Positions 1 to 7,634 of a stretch of DNA of 16,789 bases are shown in pieces. How positions within the stretch are numbered: the first letter of the stretch is position 1; the number at the start of each line of letters is the position of its first letter. The position numbers and the translations under genes are program-made. The stretch covers positions 1 through 16,789 of the forward strand of contig JBEHYB010000056.1 in the NCBI GenBank assembly GCA_048498395.1, in the 5' to 3' direction. This stretch comes from Micavibrio_B sp048498395 (lineage in GTDB: Bacteria > Pseudomonadota > Alphaproteobacteria > Micavibrionales > Micavibrionaceae). The notes below the pieces were generated by a model that saw only the letters and a list, made by a program, of their open reading frames with translations, was not told where the DNA came from and did not search any database.

Positions 1-138
1 ATTGCTGTCGAAATAAGCCTGCAGGAAAATCATATAGTATTTGCGCGGCAGGACAAGCGGGAACGCCAGGAAAAAACAGCTGATCGCCATATAGCCATAA
101 AAAGCGATATTGAATAAAACCTGTCTGACCAAAAGCAT
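1..138 (-). CDS. plsC: Probable 1-acylglycerol-3-phosphate acyltransferase (PlsC-type), N-terminal fragment
   Basis: An open frame begins with ATG at 138 and runs off the left edge of the window, giving 46 residues. The visible part starts MLLVRQVLFNIAFYGYMAIS and is a hydrophobic membrane segment followed by a short basic stretch (PRK). This resembles the N-terminal anchor of alphaproteobacterial lysophosphatidate acyltransferases, which convert lysophosphatidate to phosphatidate at the inner membrane. The catalytic HX4D box would lie beyond the window, so the family cannot be confirmed directly. The start lies one base after the stop of the DUF218 gene, so it is clearly the next gene of the ftsE-ftsX operon. 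An acyltransferase in this position is, to my knowledge, common in Rhodospirillales. That context, rather than a motif, carries most of the call. Confidence 0.5.
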   Translation of the reverse strand, partial: MLLVRQVLFNIAFYGYMAISCFFLAFPLVLPRKYYMIFLQAYFDSN

Positions 139-139
139 G

Positions 140-754
140 TTATTTCATCGTCTCGGGCATGGGGTGGATTTCCGCCGGATAGAACACGACGCGGACAAAA
201 CTTAGCAGCAGCTTATGATATTCAAGGAAGCACAACTTCCAGAATTTTTCTTCGTCGGGTGAGAAATTTCCCGGGATGACCGGGTGCGGGATGATTTTTA
301 TATCGGGCAGTGCATGGTGGAATTCCAGCAGTGAGCGTTGCATATGATAGGTCGCGGTAATCAGGCGGATCGTCTTGATATTGTTGGCTTCAACCCATTT
401 GCGGGTTTCAATCGCATTACCGAGCGTATTGTCAGCTTCATAGCCGAGATTGATGCAGCAATCGGGCAGCGGTTTGCGATAGGTCGACAGCAGTTCTTTC
501 AGTTTGACGCTTTTATTCACGCCGCTGACGAACAGATGGTCGGTCTTGCCCTCGGATAAAAGATCCAGCGCGCGGTCGATGCGGTTGGTGCCGCCGGTCA
601 GGACGATAATAGCGTCTGTTTTTTCAATCTCTTTCGGTTCGTTCATCGAGCTGACGAGGCCGGTAAAGATGATGAAGCCATAAACCCATAACAGGAACAT
701 CAGTCCTATCGTCGCGGCCATCATGCCTGTAAAAATTTTTAAGAACTTGAACAT
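140..754 (-). CDS. DUF218 (YdcF/SanA/ElyC family) membrane-anchored protein
   Basis: The 204-residue product has one N-terminal membrane anchor (about residues 10-35), then a DUF218 domain from about residue 45. The domain opens with TDAIIVLTGGTNRIDRALDL and contains the conserved downstream segment ADNTLGNAIETRKW and the motif TATYHMQRS near residue 135. Members of this family (SanA, ElyC, YdcF) are linked to envelope integrity, vancomycin sensitivity and lipid-carrier metabolism, but the reaction is not settled. The gene lies 4 bases after ftsX and 1 base before the probable plsC, so all four genes are probably co-transcribed. Its ATG at 754 directly follows the ftsX stop, which argues for translational coupling. 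The family call is strong; a specific role is not visible in the sequence. Confidence 0.88.
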   Translation of the reverse strand: MFKFLKIFTGMMAATIGLMFLLWVYGFIIFTGLVSSMNEPKEIEKTDAIIVLTGGTNRIDRALDLLSEGKTDHLFVSGVNKSVKLKELLSTYRKPLPDCCINLGYEADNTLGNAIETRKWVEANNIKTIRLITATYHMQRSLLEFHHALPDIKIIPHPVIPGNFSPDEEKFWKLCFLEYHKLLLSFVRVVFYPAEIHPMPETMK

Positions 755-758
755 TGGC

Positions 759-1670
759 TTACGGCATTTCTTTTAAAACTGACATTACCGTCCGTTTTGC
801 GGCCGTGGTGCTGATGACGAGAAGCATCAGAGAGATGACAGGCAAAACGAGGAAATGGGCAAAATTGAGGTCAAAGCGCGGCAACGTATCAGGCAGATTG
901 AAGGCAAGCAGGTGTGCGATCACGACTGCAACAACGGATAATACAAGTCCGAGCAGGATGCCCTTGCCGGACAGAAAGAGAATATATTTCTGGAACTGGC
1001 GGGTAATATATTTATCGGATGCACCCATAATATGAAGAAGTTCAAGTTCGGCGTGGTGAATGGCCATGCGCGAACGTACGGCACCACTGACGGTCAGGGC
1101 GGTGACGATCCCGATAATCACGATCAGTGCGGCACCGGCGATCTGCAGGCCTTTGGAAAGTTTCAGGATATCGCTGAGCCAGTTATCATGTGCATCGATC
1201 AATGCATCGGGGACCGCGTCAGCCACGGTCGAGTTTATCTTTTCAATAAGTTCAGGATTGCGTTCACTGATTTTTACATTAATGAGCGACGGGACGGGCA
1301 GGTCGGAGAGCGCTGAACTGCCTTTGCCGAGCCATGGCTCGACAAGTTCCTGAAGCTCTTCCTTGTCGAGAAGTTTTGCTTCACTGACGTTTTCTATGCC
1401 TTCCAGTTTCCTGGCAAGCGTTTCGAGTGTCTCCGGATCGCTTTTGGAAGCCGGGATTTCGATGGTGATCGTATCGGCGAGGCTTGCCGTCCAGGCGGTC
1501 GCCATATTGTTGAGCGAGATATTGATACAGCCGGCAAGGATGCACAGGAAGGTCATCAGCGCCATCAAAAGGGCCAGGAATTCGGTGCCGACGCGTGCAT
1601 GCAGCGGAATATCGAAGCGCATATTCTTGCCGGGCATATTGAAGATAGGATTTTGCGTCTTTTTAAACAT
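759..1670 (-). CDS. ftsX: Cell division protein FtsX
   Basis: FtsX is the membrane subunit of the FtsEX ABC-type complex, which sits at the division septum and activates peptidoglycan hydrolases. The 303-residue product has the expected architecture: a cytoplasmic N-terminus, TM1 at about 31-53, a periplasmic domain at about 54-175, then TM2 (177-198), TM3 (231-255) and TM4 (272-290). The segment AELELLHIMGASDKYI (about 207-222), between TM2 and TM3, matches the cytoplasmic coupling region conserved in FtsX and related permeases. Its start codon overlaps the ftsE stop by one base (TGATG), so the two are translationally coupled. The periplasmic domain is poorly conserved between phyla and its partner cannot be read from sequence. 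Confidence 0.95.
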   Translation of the reverse strand: MFKKTQNPIFNMPGKNMRFDIPLHARVGTEFLALLMALMTFLCILAGCINISLNNMATAWTASLADTITIEIPASKSDPETLETLARKLEGIENVSEAKLLDKEELQELVEPWLGKGSSALSDLPVPSLINVKISERNPELIEKINSTVADAVPDALIDAHDNWLSDILKLSKGLQIAGAALIVIIGIVTALTVSGAVRSRMAIHHAELELLHIMGASDKYITRQFQKYILFLSGKGILLGLVLSVVAVVIAHLLAFNLPDTLPRFDLNFAHFLVLPVISLMLLVISTTAAKRTVMSVLKEMP

Positions 1671-2362
1671 CAGTAGACCTGTGCTCTTTTATTGTCACGA
1701 AGCGGATCGAAAACGCTCAAGCCCCCTTTATCAAGCGTCAGGCGCGGATATTTAAAGCTCTCGAGGATAGCGTGCGAGTGGGTGGCGATCAGAACAGTCG
1801 TGCCCATCTTGTTCAGTTGCTCGAAAAGGTTCATCAGCTTCGCGCCAATTTCATCGTCAAGGTTTCCTGTCGGTTCATCCGCGAGAAGCAATTTCGGCTG
1901 GATGATCACCGCACGCGCGATGGCGATACGCTGTTGCTGTCCACCGGATAAAGTTTTCGGCAACCGGTGCATACAGTCACCCAGACCAACCCATTCAAGG
2001 AGTTCGCGGACATGTGTTTTGATATCCTGCTCCTGCTGACCCATGATGCGCATCGGCAGGGCGACATTGTCGAAGGCGGAGAGGTGATTGAGAAGACGAA
2101 AATCCTGAAAGATCACACCGATCTTCTGGCGGATGGGCATCAATTCTTCGCGGGAAAGGGAACCGATGTTCTGGCCGAACATGGAGATCAGTCCGCGCGT
2201 CGGTTGCCGCCCCAGGTAAAGGAGGCTCATGAGCGAGGTTTTACCCGCACCGCTGGGGCCGCAGAGAAAATGGAACGAGCCTGATTCGAGCGAAAAATTA
2301 ACATCACTCAAAACCTCGGGGCCAATCCCATAACGCAGGCCGACATGTTCAAATTTGATCAT
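1670..2362 (-). CDS. ftsE: Cell division ATP-binding protein FtsE
   Basis: FtsE is the cytoplasmic ATPase that drives FtsX at the septum. All ABC hallmarks are visible in the 230 residues: Walker A GPSGAGKT at 35-42, the Q-loop VIFQDFRLL with Q86, the signature LSGGQQQR at 138-145, Walker B LLLADE at 158-163, a D-loop GNLD at 166-169, and the switch histidine in ATHSH near residue 195. The length matches the family. The start MIKFEHVGLRYG is typical and places ATG at 2362. It is the first gene of a minus-strand operon with ftsX, the DUF218 gene and the probable plsC. A TATAAT-like box about 45 bases upstream is a plausible promoter. Confidence 0.97.
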   Translation of the reverse strand: MIKFEHVGLRYGIGPEVLSDVNFSLESGSFHFLCGPSGAGKTSLMSLLYLGRQPTRGLISMFGQNIGSLSREELMPIRQKIGVIFQDFRLLNHLSAFDNVALPMRIMGQQEQDIKTHVRELLEWVGLGDCMHRLPKTLSGGQQQRIAIARAVIIQPKLLLADEPTGNLDDEIGAKLMNLFEQLNKMGTTVLIATHSHAILESFKYPRLTLDKGGLSVFDPLRDNKRAQVY

Positions 2363-2388
2363 GATTTTCTATTCTTTAATCCCAGCTC

Positions 2389-2417
2389 TTGTATTAACAG
2401 ATTCTGAATTATATAAA
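2389..2417 (+). promoter_or_regulatory. Predicted promoter for the zinc-ribbon protein gene
   Basis: TTGTAT at 2389-2394 is followed after exactly 17 bases by TATAAA at 2412-2417, a good match to a vegetative sigma-70 promoter. Transcription would start near 2424, about 27 bases before the ATG at 2451. The region between the two divergent genes is only 88 bases long and visibly AT-rich. No mapping data support it; this is pattern matching only. Confidence 0.5.
2408..2413 (-). promoter_or_regulatory. Predicted -10 box of the ftsE operon promoter
   Basis: Read on the minus strand, positions 2413-2408 spell a perfect TATAAT. Transcription would start around 2401, leaving a leader of about 40 bases before ftsE. 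The matching -35 is weak (TTAATT-like sequences 16-18 bases upstream). The box overlaps the -10 of the opposing promoter by two bases, so the two transcripts would compete for polymerase. Confidence 0.4.
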
Positions 2418-2450
2418 AGAATTAACGTAGAAATTAACCCTGTCCAGCAC

Positions 2451-3203
2451 ATGATTTTAAACTGTCCGTCCTGTTCGGCTAAATTTATGATCTCGAGCGA
2501 AGCTCTGGGAGCAGATGGCCGTGAAGTTCGTTGTGGAAAATGCGGGCATATGTGGTTCCAGCAGGGCGAACGGGACAGTCTCGACGATCTGCCGCTGCAC
2601 GAGGGCGAACATGAAGTTCCGCAATTCGGGCAAAGAAAAGTCGATGTTGATCTGGATTTCACGCCCCATCACGAGGCTGCGCCCGCTGAATCCATCAAAT
2701 CAAAACCTGCCGCCGAGAAGGTGGTGGAGCATCCTGATATCCAGGTCGACCTGAAAGACCGCAAGCCGTTGTTGCCTCGCCAGCAACAGAAACAAGTGGC
2801 GGCGGTTCTCGTTGCCCTCGCGATCACATCGACATTGTTCCTCGGCTTTATTTCATTCAGGAATTCTGTCGGACTCAATGTACCGTTCCTTGGTGCCGCC
2901 TATAATAAAATGGGATTTTCAGTTAAGACAGAGAAGCCGAAAATTGCTTTCGATCGCATCAAGCTTTCTTTCGATGGGGCCGATGTTTCAGGGGCAGGAT
3001 CACTAATAAACCTGACCAGCGATGCCTTGCCGGTCAAGGCGATCACGGCGGATTTGCTGGATGAAAAGAACAAGGTTCTTCAGAGCGCCGACATAAAGAT
3101 AAAAGATGACAGTCTGGACGGCGAAAGCACACAGAAGATAAATTTCACTTTTAAAGACGCGCCGAAGGAAGCCAGCTCGGTCCGGCTTCATATCGACAAT
3201 TAA
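2451..3203 (+). CDS. MJ0042-type zinc-ribbon membrane protein of unknown function
   Basis: I place the start at ATG 2451, because the product then begins MILNCPSCSAKF, the usual opening of the MJ0042/zinc_ribbon_4 family. The upstream TTG in the same frame would overlap ftsE. The 250-residue protein has four zinc-binding cysteines at 5, 8, 28 and 31 (CPSC...CGKC), an acidic linker, one membrane helix at about 115-136, and a C-terminal domain that should be extracytoplasmic, resembling DUF3426-type domains (LINLTSDALPVKAITADLLD region). The cytoplasmic zinc ribbon with a single membrane pass suggests an anchored sensor or scaffold, but the function is not known. It is divergent from ftsE and ends exactly where the opposing DUF4175 gene ends, with no bases between. 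Confidence 0.85.
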   Translation: MILNCPSCSAKFMISSEALGADGREVRCGKCGHMWFQQGERDSLDDLPLHEGEHEVPQFGQRKVDVDLDFTPHHEAAPAESIKSKPAAEKVVEHPDIQVDLKDRKPLLPRQQQKQVAAVLVALAITSTLFLGFISFRNSVGLNVPFLGAAYNKMGFSVKTEKPKIAFDRIKLSFDGADVSGAGSLINLTSDALPVKAITADLLDEKNKVLQSADIKIKDDSLDGESTQKINFTFKDAPKEASSVRLHIDN

Positions 3204-5534
3204 TCACCATTGCTTTAAAAGCCGTTGATAATAATTGCGCTCTTCCAGGGGCCGTTTCATATCGGCCTCGCGTTCGCGTAGGGTCTTGATAATCTCATCG
3301 CTTTTCTTCCTGTTCACGCCACCGGGTATGCGCGTGCCGTCATCATTGAGATCGGTGGTCTGGCGACCCAGCGGGTCCTGTTTTCCTGACATGCTGCCCA
3401 TCGAGATGCCCATCATGTTTTGCAGACGTTTCTGAAGCTGTTGCTGCATATCCTGTCCGGTCTGTTTGAGCCCGCTTAAAACTTTCTCCTGATGCGGCAC
3501 CGAGCCTTCGGGACTGCCTTGCCCGAGTTCCTGCGCGGAAAGCCCCATTTCGTCTTTTGCCGTTTCGAATTGTTCGATTTTAAGCGGCAGTTTCGCCGTC
3601 AAGTCTTCGGCCGTCTTTTTAATGTCTTTCTGTTCCTTCGTCATGGCGGGAAGGTTTTTAGAAGCGGGGGCGCGCGTGATATCGAGAAGTTTCTTCTGGC
3701 GCATGATCATATCCTGCACGCTTTCGATATTCTCCATCATCTTCTGAACGTCTTTTGGAACACCTTGCGCCATCGATGAGCCCATCATTTCGGCCATCTG
3801 CTGCAGGTCGTTGAGTTTCTTGAGCGCGGATTGAGAATCGCCGTTCTGGATTTCTTCCTGCAGCTTCTTCAGGAAATCGCCGAGCGAGCTTAAATTCAGG
3901 GATTGCTGAAGCTGGAGCTTATCGCCTTTCTGTACGAGGCTTTGCAGCTTGCCGGCCATGGTGCGCAGATGTTCCATCAGGGCCTGTTGCATATCCTGCA
4001 TCAGTTTTGCGATCTCGGCTTTGTCCGCGCCTTTCTGGATTGCATCTTGCAAATTCTGCAATGCTTCCTGCAGGCTCTTCTGCGTCTCACTGACACGGCC
4101 GTCTTCCATGCGCATGGCGAGCGCCCAGATCAGCCCGGCGGTCGATTCAAGATCGTCTTTCTTCGTGGCATAGGAGAGGCGGCTCGAGACGCTGCGCAGG
4201 CCGAGCGTCATAACATTGTCCCATTTGTAGATTTCGGGCTGTGTCAGAATATTGTCGGTTGCATCGACAAGCGCATCGACCGTGCCGCGCATGGCGAGGA
4301 TAGAGGCGCGGATTTCAGAGAGGGCGGCGGCGACCGGATTGCGGAACGTTCTTTTCGGCAGGACCATATCGACAGGCGTTGTTTCGGACACATTGCCTGC
4401 GAAATCTTCCGCTTCGATCAACAGCGAGACTTTCCAGCCCGCCCATGGATGGCCCGTGGCATCGAAGACGGGATTGATATCGACGGCTGAATTCCGGATG
4501 GCGAGCGTCAGTTTTTTCTCGATTTCCATGCGCGAGCCGAAAAGCGGCGGCGTTTCGCCCGGCACCAGAATGCCGCGTAATGTCAGCTTCTGGATGCCGT
4601 AATCATCGGTGACTTTTAGGGGAATGCGCAACTCGCCCGAAGGCAGGACGGATATCTCGCCGTTCCAGGCGATCTCGGGTGGCTTGTCCTTGATATAATC
4701 TATTTTCTGGCTGAAACGCGAAATGCCGTAAGTGGTGATTTTAACCTGAGTGGTTTCGGGGATAACGGCATCTGCCGTCCAGATATCGGTGTCGTCTTTT
4801 TGTTTGAGTGCGATACGTTCGTCGCCCATTTTAAGAACGGGATAGCCCCAGCCGGTTTTTATTTCGGCACTGATCCTACTTCCCTGCAAAATTTTGACAG
4901 GTTTCGATGATGATTGATTGAGGATCTGAACCTTTTCACCCGAATAAGCCGGTGATGTGATCGTAATCTGTGTCATAGGCTGTGCAGTTGCGACCGTGCC
5001 AGTATTTTCAGGTAGTAGAAGCCCGGTTTTTATTTTCTGTATAAAATTATCCGGCGAAATAAAGAGCGCACAGACGACAACGAGAATAAAGAATATGCGT
5101 AACGCATAAGGATCGTGCCGGGCCAGGTCAAAGGAGGGCTTTGTATAGCGAAGTTTTGGGATAAGGTCTTTCTGCCTCGCTTTTTCAAGCTGCCACAGTT
5201 CCAGAGTGTCCGGTGTTGCAATATCGTCGGTGAGGCTTTGCAGTGGGCGATGAAGTAACCGGCTAGCCGTTTCAAGCCGTGCATATATGTCCTGTTGCGC
5301 GGGCAGGCGGAATTTCAGCGCGCCTTCGGAGACGGCAATCGCCAGCACGATCCAGAAGAGCCATGTCGTCTGGACAGAAGAGAAGCCGGTGAGCCAGATG
5401 CATATAAATATCGCGATCCATAGAAAAGCGAGGCCAAATGACCGTATGAAATTTTCCAGCAGGAGAGAGGTTCTTGCCGTCAGAAGTTTTGCCGACAGTT
5501 TCAAGGACCTGATTTCTGCCGGGATTTTTTTCAT
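3204..5534 (-). CDS. DUF4175 / TIGR02302 family membrane protein, function unknown
   Basis: This 776-residue protein matches what I know of a large, mostly alphaproteobacterial family with no assigned function. Three hydrophobic segments near the N-terminus (about 33-50, 56-72 and 145-161) precede a long region expected to be periplasmic, with beta-rich stretches (for example VTITSPAYSGEKVQ-like sequence). The last third, from about residue 480, is rich in Gln, Met, Lys and Leu (LQDAIQKGADKAEIAKLMQD and similar) and should form long helices or coiled coils. It starts inside the lysA stop (ATGA, 4 bases shared), so it is translated with lysA. Its place between lysA and ftsEX hints at an envelope role, but this is inference only. 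Confidence 0.88.
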   Translation of the reverse strand: MKKIPAEIRSLKLSAKLLTARTSLLLENFIRSFGLAFLWIAIFICIWLTGFSSVQTTWLFWIVLAIAVSEGALKFRLPAQQDIYARLETASRLLHRPLQSLTDDIATPDTLELWQLEKARQKDLIPKLRYTKPSFDLARHDPYALRIFFILVVVCALFISPDNFIQKIKTGLLLPENTGTVATAQPMTQITITSPAYSGEKVQILNQSSSKPVKILQGSRISAEIKTGWGYPVLKMGDERIALKQKDDTDIWTADAVIPETTQVKITTYGISRFSQKIDYIKDKPPEIAWNGEISVLPSGELRIPLKVTDDYGIQKLTLRGILVPGETPPLFGSRMEIEKKLTLAIRNSAVDINPVFDATGHPWAGWKVSLLIEAEDFAGNVSETTPVDMVLPKRTFRNPVAAALSEIRASILAMRGTVDALVDATDNILTQPEIYKWDNVMTLGLRSVSSRLSYATKKDDLESTAGLIWALAMRMEDGRVSETQKSLQEALQNLQDAIQKGADKAEIAKLMQDMQQALMEHLRTMAGKLQSLVQKGDKLQLQQSLNLSSLGDFLKKLQEEIQNGDSQSALKKLNDLQQMAEMMGSSMAQGVPKDVQKMMENIESVQDMIMRQKKLLDITRAPASKNLPAMTKEQKDIKKTAEDLTAKLPLKIEQFETAKDEMGLSAQELGQGSPEGSVPHQEKVLSGLKQTGQDMQQQLQKRLQNMMGISMGSMSGKQDPLGRQTTDLNDDGTRIPGGVNRKKSDEIIKTLREREADMKRPLEERNYYQRLLKQW

Positions 5535-6799
5535 TTAAGGTAAGAGGGGATCTTTTCGTTAGCCCAGGTGTCTTCGACATTCTGCGCTTCGCGGATGACG
5601 TGGAATTCCGCGCCATCGACCAGAATCTCGGGGATCAGCGGACGGGTGTTGTAGGTGCTCGACATAACAGAGCCGTAAGCGCCTGCATTCATCACCGTTA
5701 GCAAGTCGCCGCGTTCAAGCGCGGGCAGGTCGCGGTCAAGCGCCAGGTAATCTCCTGTCTCACAGACCGGGCCGACAATGTCGCAAGGGGACACGGCCGA
5801 GGTTTTTTCCTGAACAGGCACGATTTTGTGAAAAGCATCGTACAAGGTCGGGCGGATCAGGTCGTTCATTGCCGCATCGACAATAACAAAACGTTTATTG
5901 GTGCGCGGCTTGTTGAAGATAACGCGCGTTAAAAGCGCGCCGGATTCAGCGATCAGGAGACGGCCAGGTTCAAGCGCGATCTGCACATCGAGCGGCGCGA
6001 AAATTTCATGGATCATCTGACCATAGGTAGCGAGATCCGGGAATGGTTCGTCGGTATAGGGAATCCACAAACCGCCGCCGAGATCAGCCTGCGTGATGGT
6101 CGCGCCATCGGCGCGGAGTTTTTTAATAAGATCGGCCATGATCAGGAATGCTTCCCTGAAAGGTGCCAATGTCGGAACGCCCGAACCGATATGCATGCTC
6201 AATGCGTTGAGGCGCAGATAGGGATGGTTCTGGAACTGTTTGAACAGGCGGAAAATTTCCGCATCAAGAAGGCCGAATTTATTTTCGGCTTCGCCGGTGC
6301 TGGTTTTTTCATGCGCGCCGCTTTCAACGTCAGGCGTGAAACGCAAGGCGACCTGAACCGGCTTTTTGAATTCGTGGGAAATTTTCTCGAGATGGAGAAG
6401 CTCTTCTTCAGATTCAACATTGATCTGGTGAATGCCCTGTTGAAGCGCGAGGCGAAGTTCGGAATCCGTTTTACCAACGCCGGAGAAAATAATCCTGTCG
6501 TGCTTGATACCGGCTTCGAGACAGCGCAGAAGCTCGCCGCCCGAGACGATATCCATGCCTGTGCCAAGGTTGCCCAGCAGGCGCAGGATCGCAAGATTGC
6601 TGTTCGATTTGCAGGCAAAAGCGATAAAAGGTTTTTTATTGGCGGGCCATGGCGCGCTCACTGCGTCGCTGAGACGCGTCACACGATCGCGAATGATTGC
6701 GGATGAATAAATATAGCAAGGTGTCGAAACCTTGTCGGCAATGTCCGGCAACGGCACGTTTTCCGCGTGCATTACACCATTCTTGAAATTATAGGTCAT
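5531..6799 (-). CDS. lysA: Diaminopimelate decarboxylase
   Basis: LysA removes CO2 from meso-diaminopimelate to give L-lysine, the last step of the pathway, using pyridoxal phosphate. The 422-residue product shows the fold-III decarboxylase hallmarks: the PLP-binding lysine K64 in FACKSNSN, the LSMHIGSG segment near residue 200, ALEPGRLLIAESGALLTRV near 276, the substrate-binding CETGDYLA near 345, and NAGAYGSVMSSTYN near 370. Length is normal. Its ATG overlaps the lptM stop by 4 bases, and its own stop overlaps the DUF4175 start by 4 bases, so lptM-lysA-DUF4175 reads as one translationally coupled operon. LysC, the first enzyme of the same pathway, is encoded about 5 kb away on the other strand. 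Confidence 0.97.
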   Translation of the reverse strand: MTYNFKNGVMHAENVPLPDIADKVSTPCYIYSSAIIRDRVTRLSDAVSAPWPANKKPFIAFACKSNSNLAILRLLGNLGTGMDIVSGGELLRCLEAGIKHDRIIFSGVGKTDSELRLALQQGIHQINVESEEELLHLEKISHEFKKPVQVALRFTPDVESGAHEKTSTGEAENKFGLLDAEIFRLFKQFQNHPYLRLNALSMHIGSGVPTLAPFREAFLIMADLIKKLRADGATITQADLGGGLWIPYTDEPFPDLATYGQMIHEIFAPLDVQIALEPGRLLIAESGALLTRVIFNKPRTNKRFVIVDAAMNDLIRPTLYDAFHKIVPVQEKTSAVSPCDIVGPVCETGDYLALDRDLPALERGDLLTVMNAGAYGSVMSSTYNTRPLIPEILVDGAEFHVIREAQNVEDTWANEKIPSYLK

Positions 6800-6978
6800 T
6801 TTGTCGTCGTTTCTTTAACAGCGGAATCTTTGGGAGCAGGGTAAACATGAGGAAACGTGTCCTTGTCGGCCCCTATCGGCGGCTCTACATGTCCGGGCTT
6901 GATGCCACAGCCGCCGAGCGCCATAACCGCAAGCGTTGCGGACAGAATAATTACAGGTAGTTTCAGTCGTTTAATCAT
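6796..6978 (-). CDS. lptM: Small LptM-like lipoprotein
   Basis: The 60-residue product has a short basic N-terminus, a hydrophobic signal and a lipobox LGGC with the lipidated cysteine at C24. The mature peptide begins CGIKPGHVEPP, close to the CG-x-KGP pattern of LptM/YifL. In E. coli LptM is an outer-membrane lipoprotein that helps the LptD-LptE translocon mature by mimicking lipopolysaccharide. A small lipoprotein of this type next to lysA is frequent in proteobacteria. The stop overlaps the lysA start by 4 bases. The lipoprotein call is firm; the LptM function rests on the motif and position. The 35 bases upstream separate it from the divergent tlpA-like gene. Confidence 0.8.
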   Translation of the reverse strand: MIKRLKLPVIILSATLAVMALGGCGIKPGHVEPPIGADKDTFPHVYPAPKDSAVKETTTK

Positions 6979-7013
6979 GTGCTACAACTAGCATTCTTTT
7001 AGGATTGTCTGAA

Positions 7014-7607
7014 ATGAAAAATCAGTCTTTTGCAAATGTTTTGGGTGTTCTAATGGCCATGCTGGCCGCTTTGGCCGGGTTTCTCCTGATGCCCGGAGCG
7101 GACGATGTGAAGCGCCGGATCGGGCATGAGGCCGCATCGGAATTCATGCATAAGTTCAACGGTGCGGAAGAGGTCAAAAACGGGGCGATGCTGCCGCTGG
7201 TCGAACTGCTCTCGGCGGAGGGGCGCAAGGTCGATTTGTCTAGCCTGACCAAGGGGCGGGTCACGATCGTCAATTTCTGGGCGAGCTGGTGCGCGCCTTG
7301 TCTTGAGGAACTGCCGTCGCTGGCGAGGCTCCAGCACGCCAATTCGGATGTCCTGATCGTGCCGATTTCTCTTGATATGCAAAAGACACCGGCCGAGCTG
7401 GCCAGATTTTTTAAAACCGACGAGCTACGCGAATTGCGGTGGTTTTATGACGAATCAGGAGAGTTGCGCAAAGCCCTGAACCTGGCGGGTTATCCATCGA
7501 CCTATGTTTTGGATAAAAATGGGCGTATTATATATATACTTCAAGGGGCTGCGGATTGGGCCTCACCCGAAGCTTTAAAATTTGTCAAAAGCCTGATCAG
7601 TAATTAA
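7014..7607 (+). CDS. TlpA/ResA-like thioredoxin-fold disulfide reductase, membrane-anchored
   Basis: I choose ATG 7014 because AGGA at 7001-7004 lies a normal 9 bases upstream, while the alternative TTG at 7005 would abut it. The 197-residue product has an N-terminal signal anchor, then a thioredoxin fold with the active site NFWASWCAPC (redox cysteines C93 and C96). The cis-proline segment AGYPSTYVLDKNG and a final strand GRIIYILQG follow. TlpA and ResA proteins work in the periplasm, typically reducing apocytochrome c or cytochrome oxidase copper-site cysteines. Which substrate applies here is not visible. It is divergent from lptM-lysA, an arrangement I recall from many alphaproteobacteria, and is followed 27 bases later by the pentapeptide-repeat gene, probably in one transcript. 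Confidence 0.88.
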   Translation: MKNQSFANVLGVLMAMLAALAGFLLMPGADDVKRRIGHEAASEFMHKFNGAEEVKNGAMLPLVELLSAEGRKVDLSSLTKGRVTIVNFWASWCAPCLEELPSLARLQHANSDVLIVPISLDMQKTPAELARFFKTDELRELRWFYDESGELRKALNLAGYPSTYVLDKNGRIIYILQGAADWASPEALKFVKSLISN

Positions 7608-7634
7608 TTAACCGCTATATGCCATCTTAGAAAC

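Noticed and set aside
2355..2450. TTG-started N-terminal extension of the zinc-ribbon protein
   Set aside because: It would overlap ftsE and cover both predicted promoters; the family normally starts a few residues before the first CxxC, which fits ATG 2451.
3903..4490. 195-codon plus-strand frame opposite the DUF4175 gene
   Set aside because: Rich in His, Phe and Arg as expected for a shadow frame; the minus-strand protein is a recognised family with full length.
6008..6706. 232-codon plus-strand frame opposite lysA
   Set aside because: Shadow frame of a clearly identified enzyme; no motif or ribosome site.
6979..7013. Promoters in the 35-base divergent gap between lptM and the tlpA-like gene
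   Set aside because: I could not find a convincing -35/-10 pair on either strand; promoters may lie inside the opposing coding sequences.
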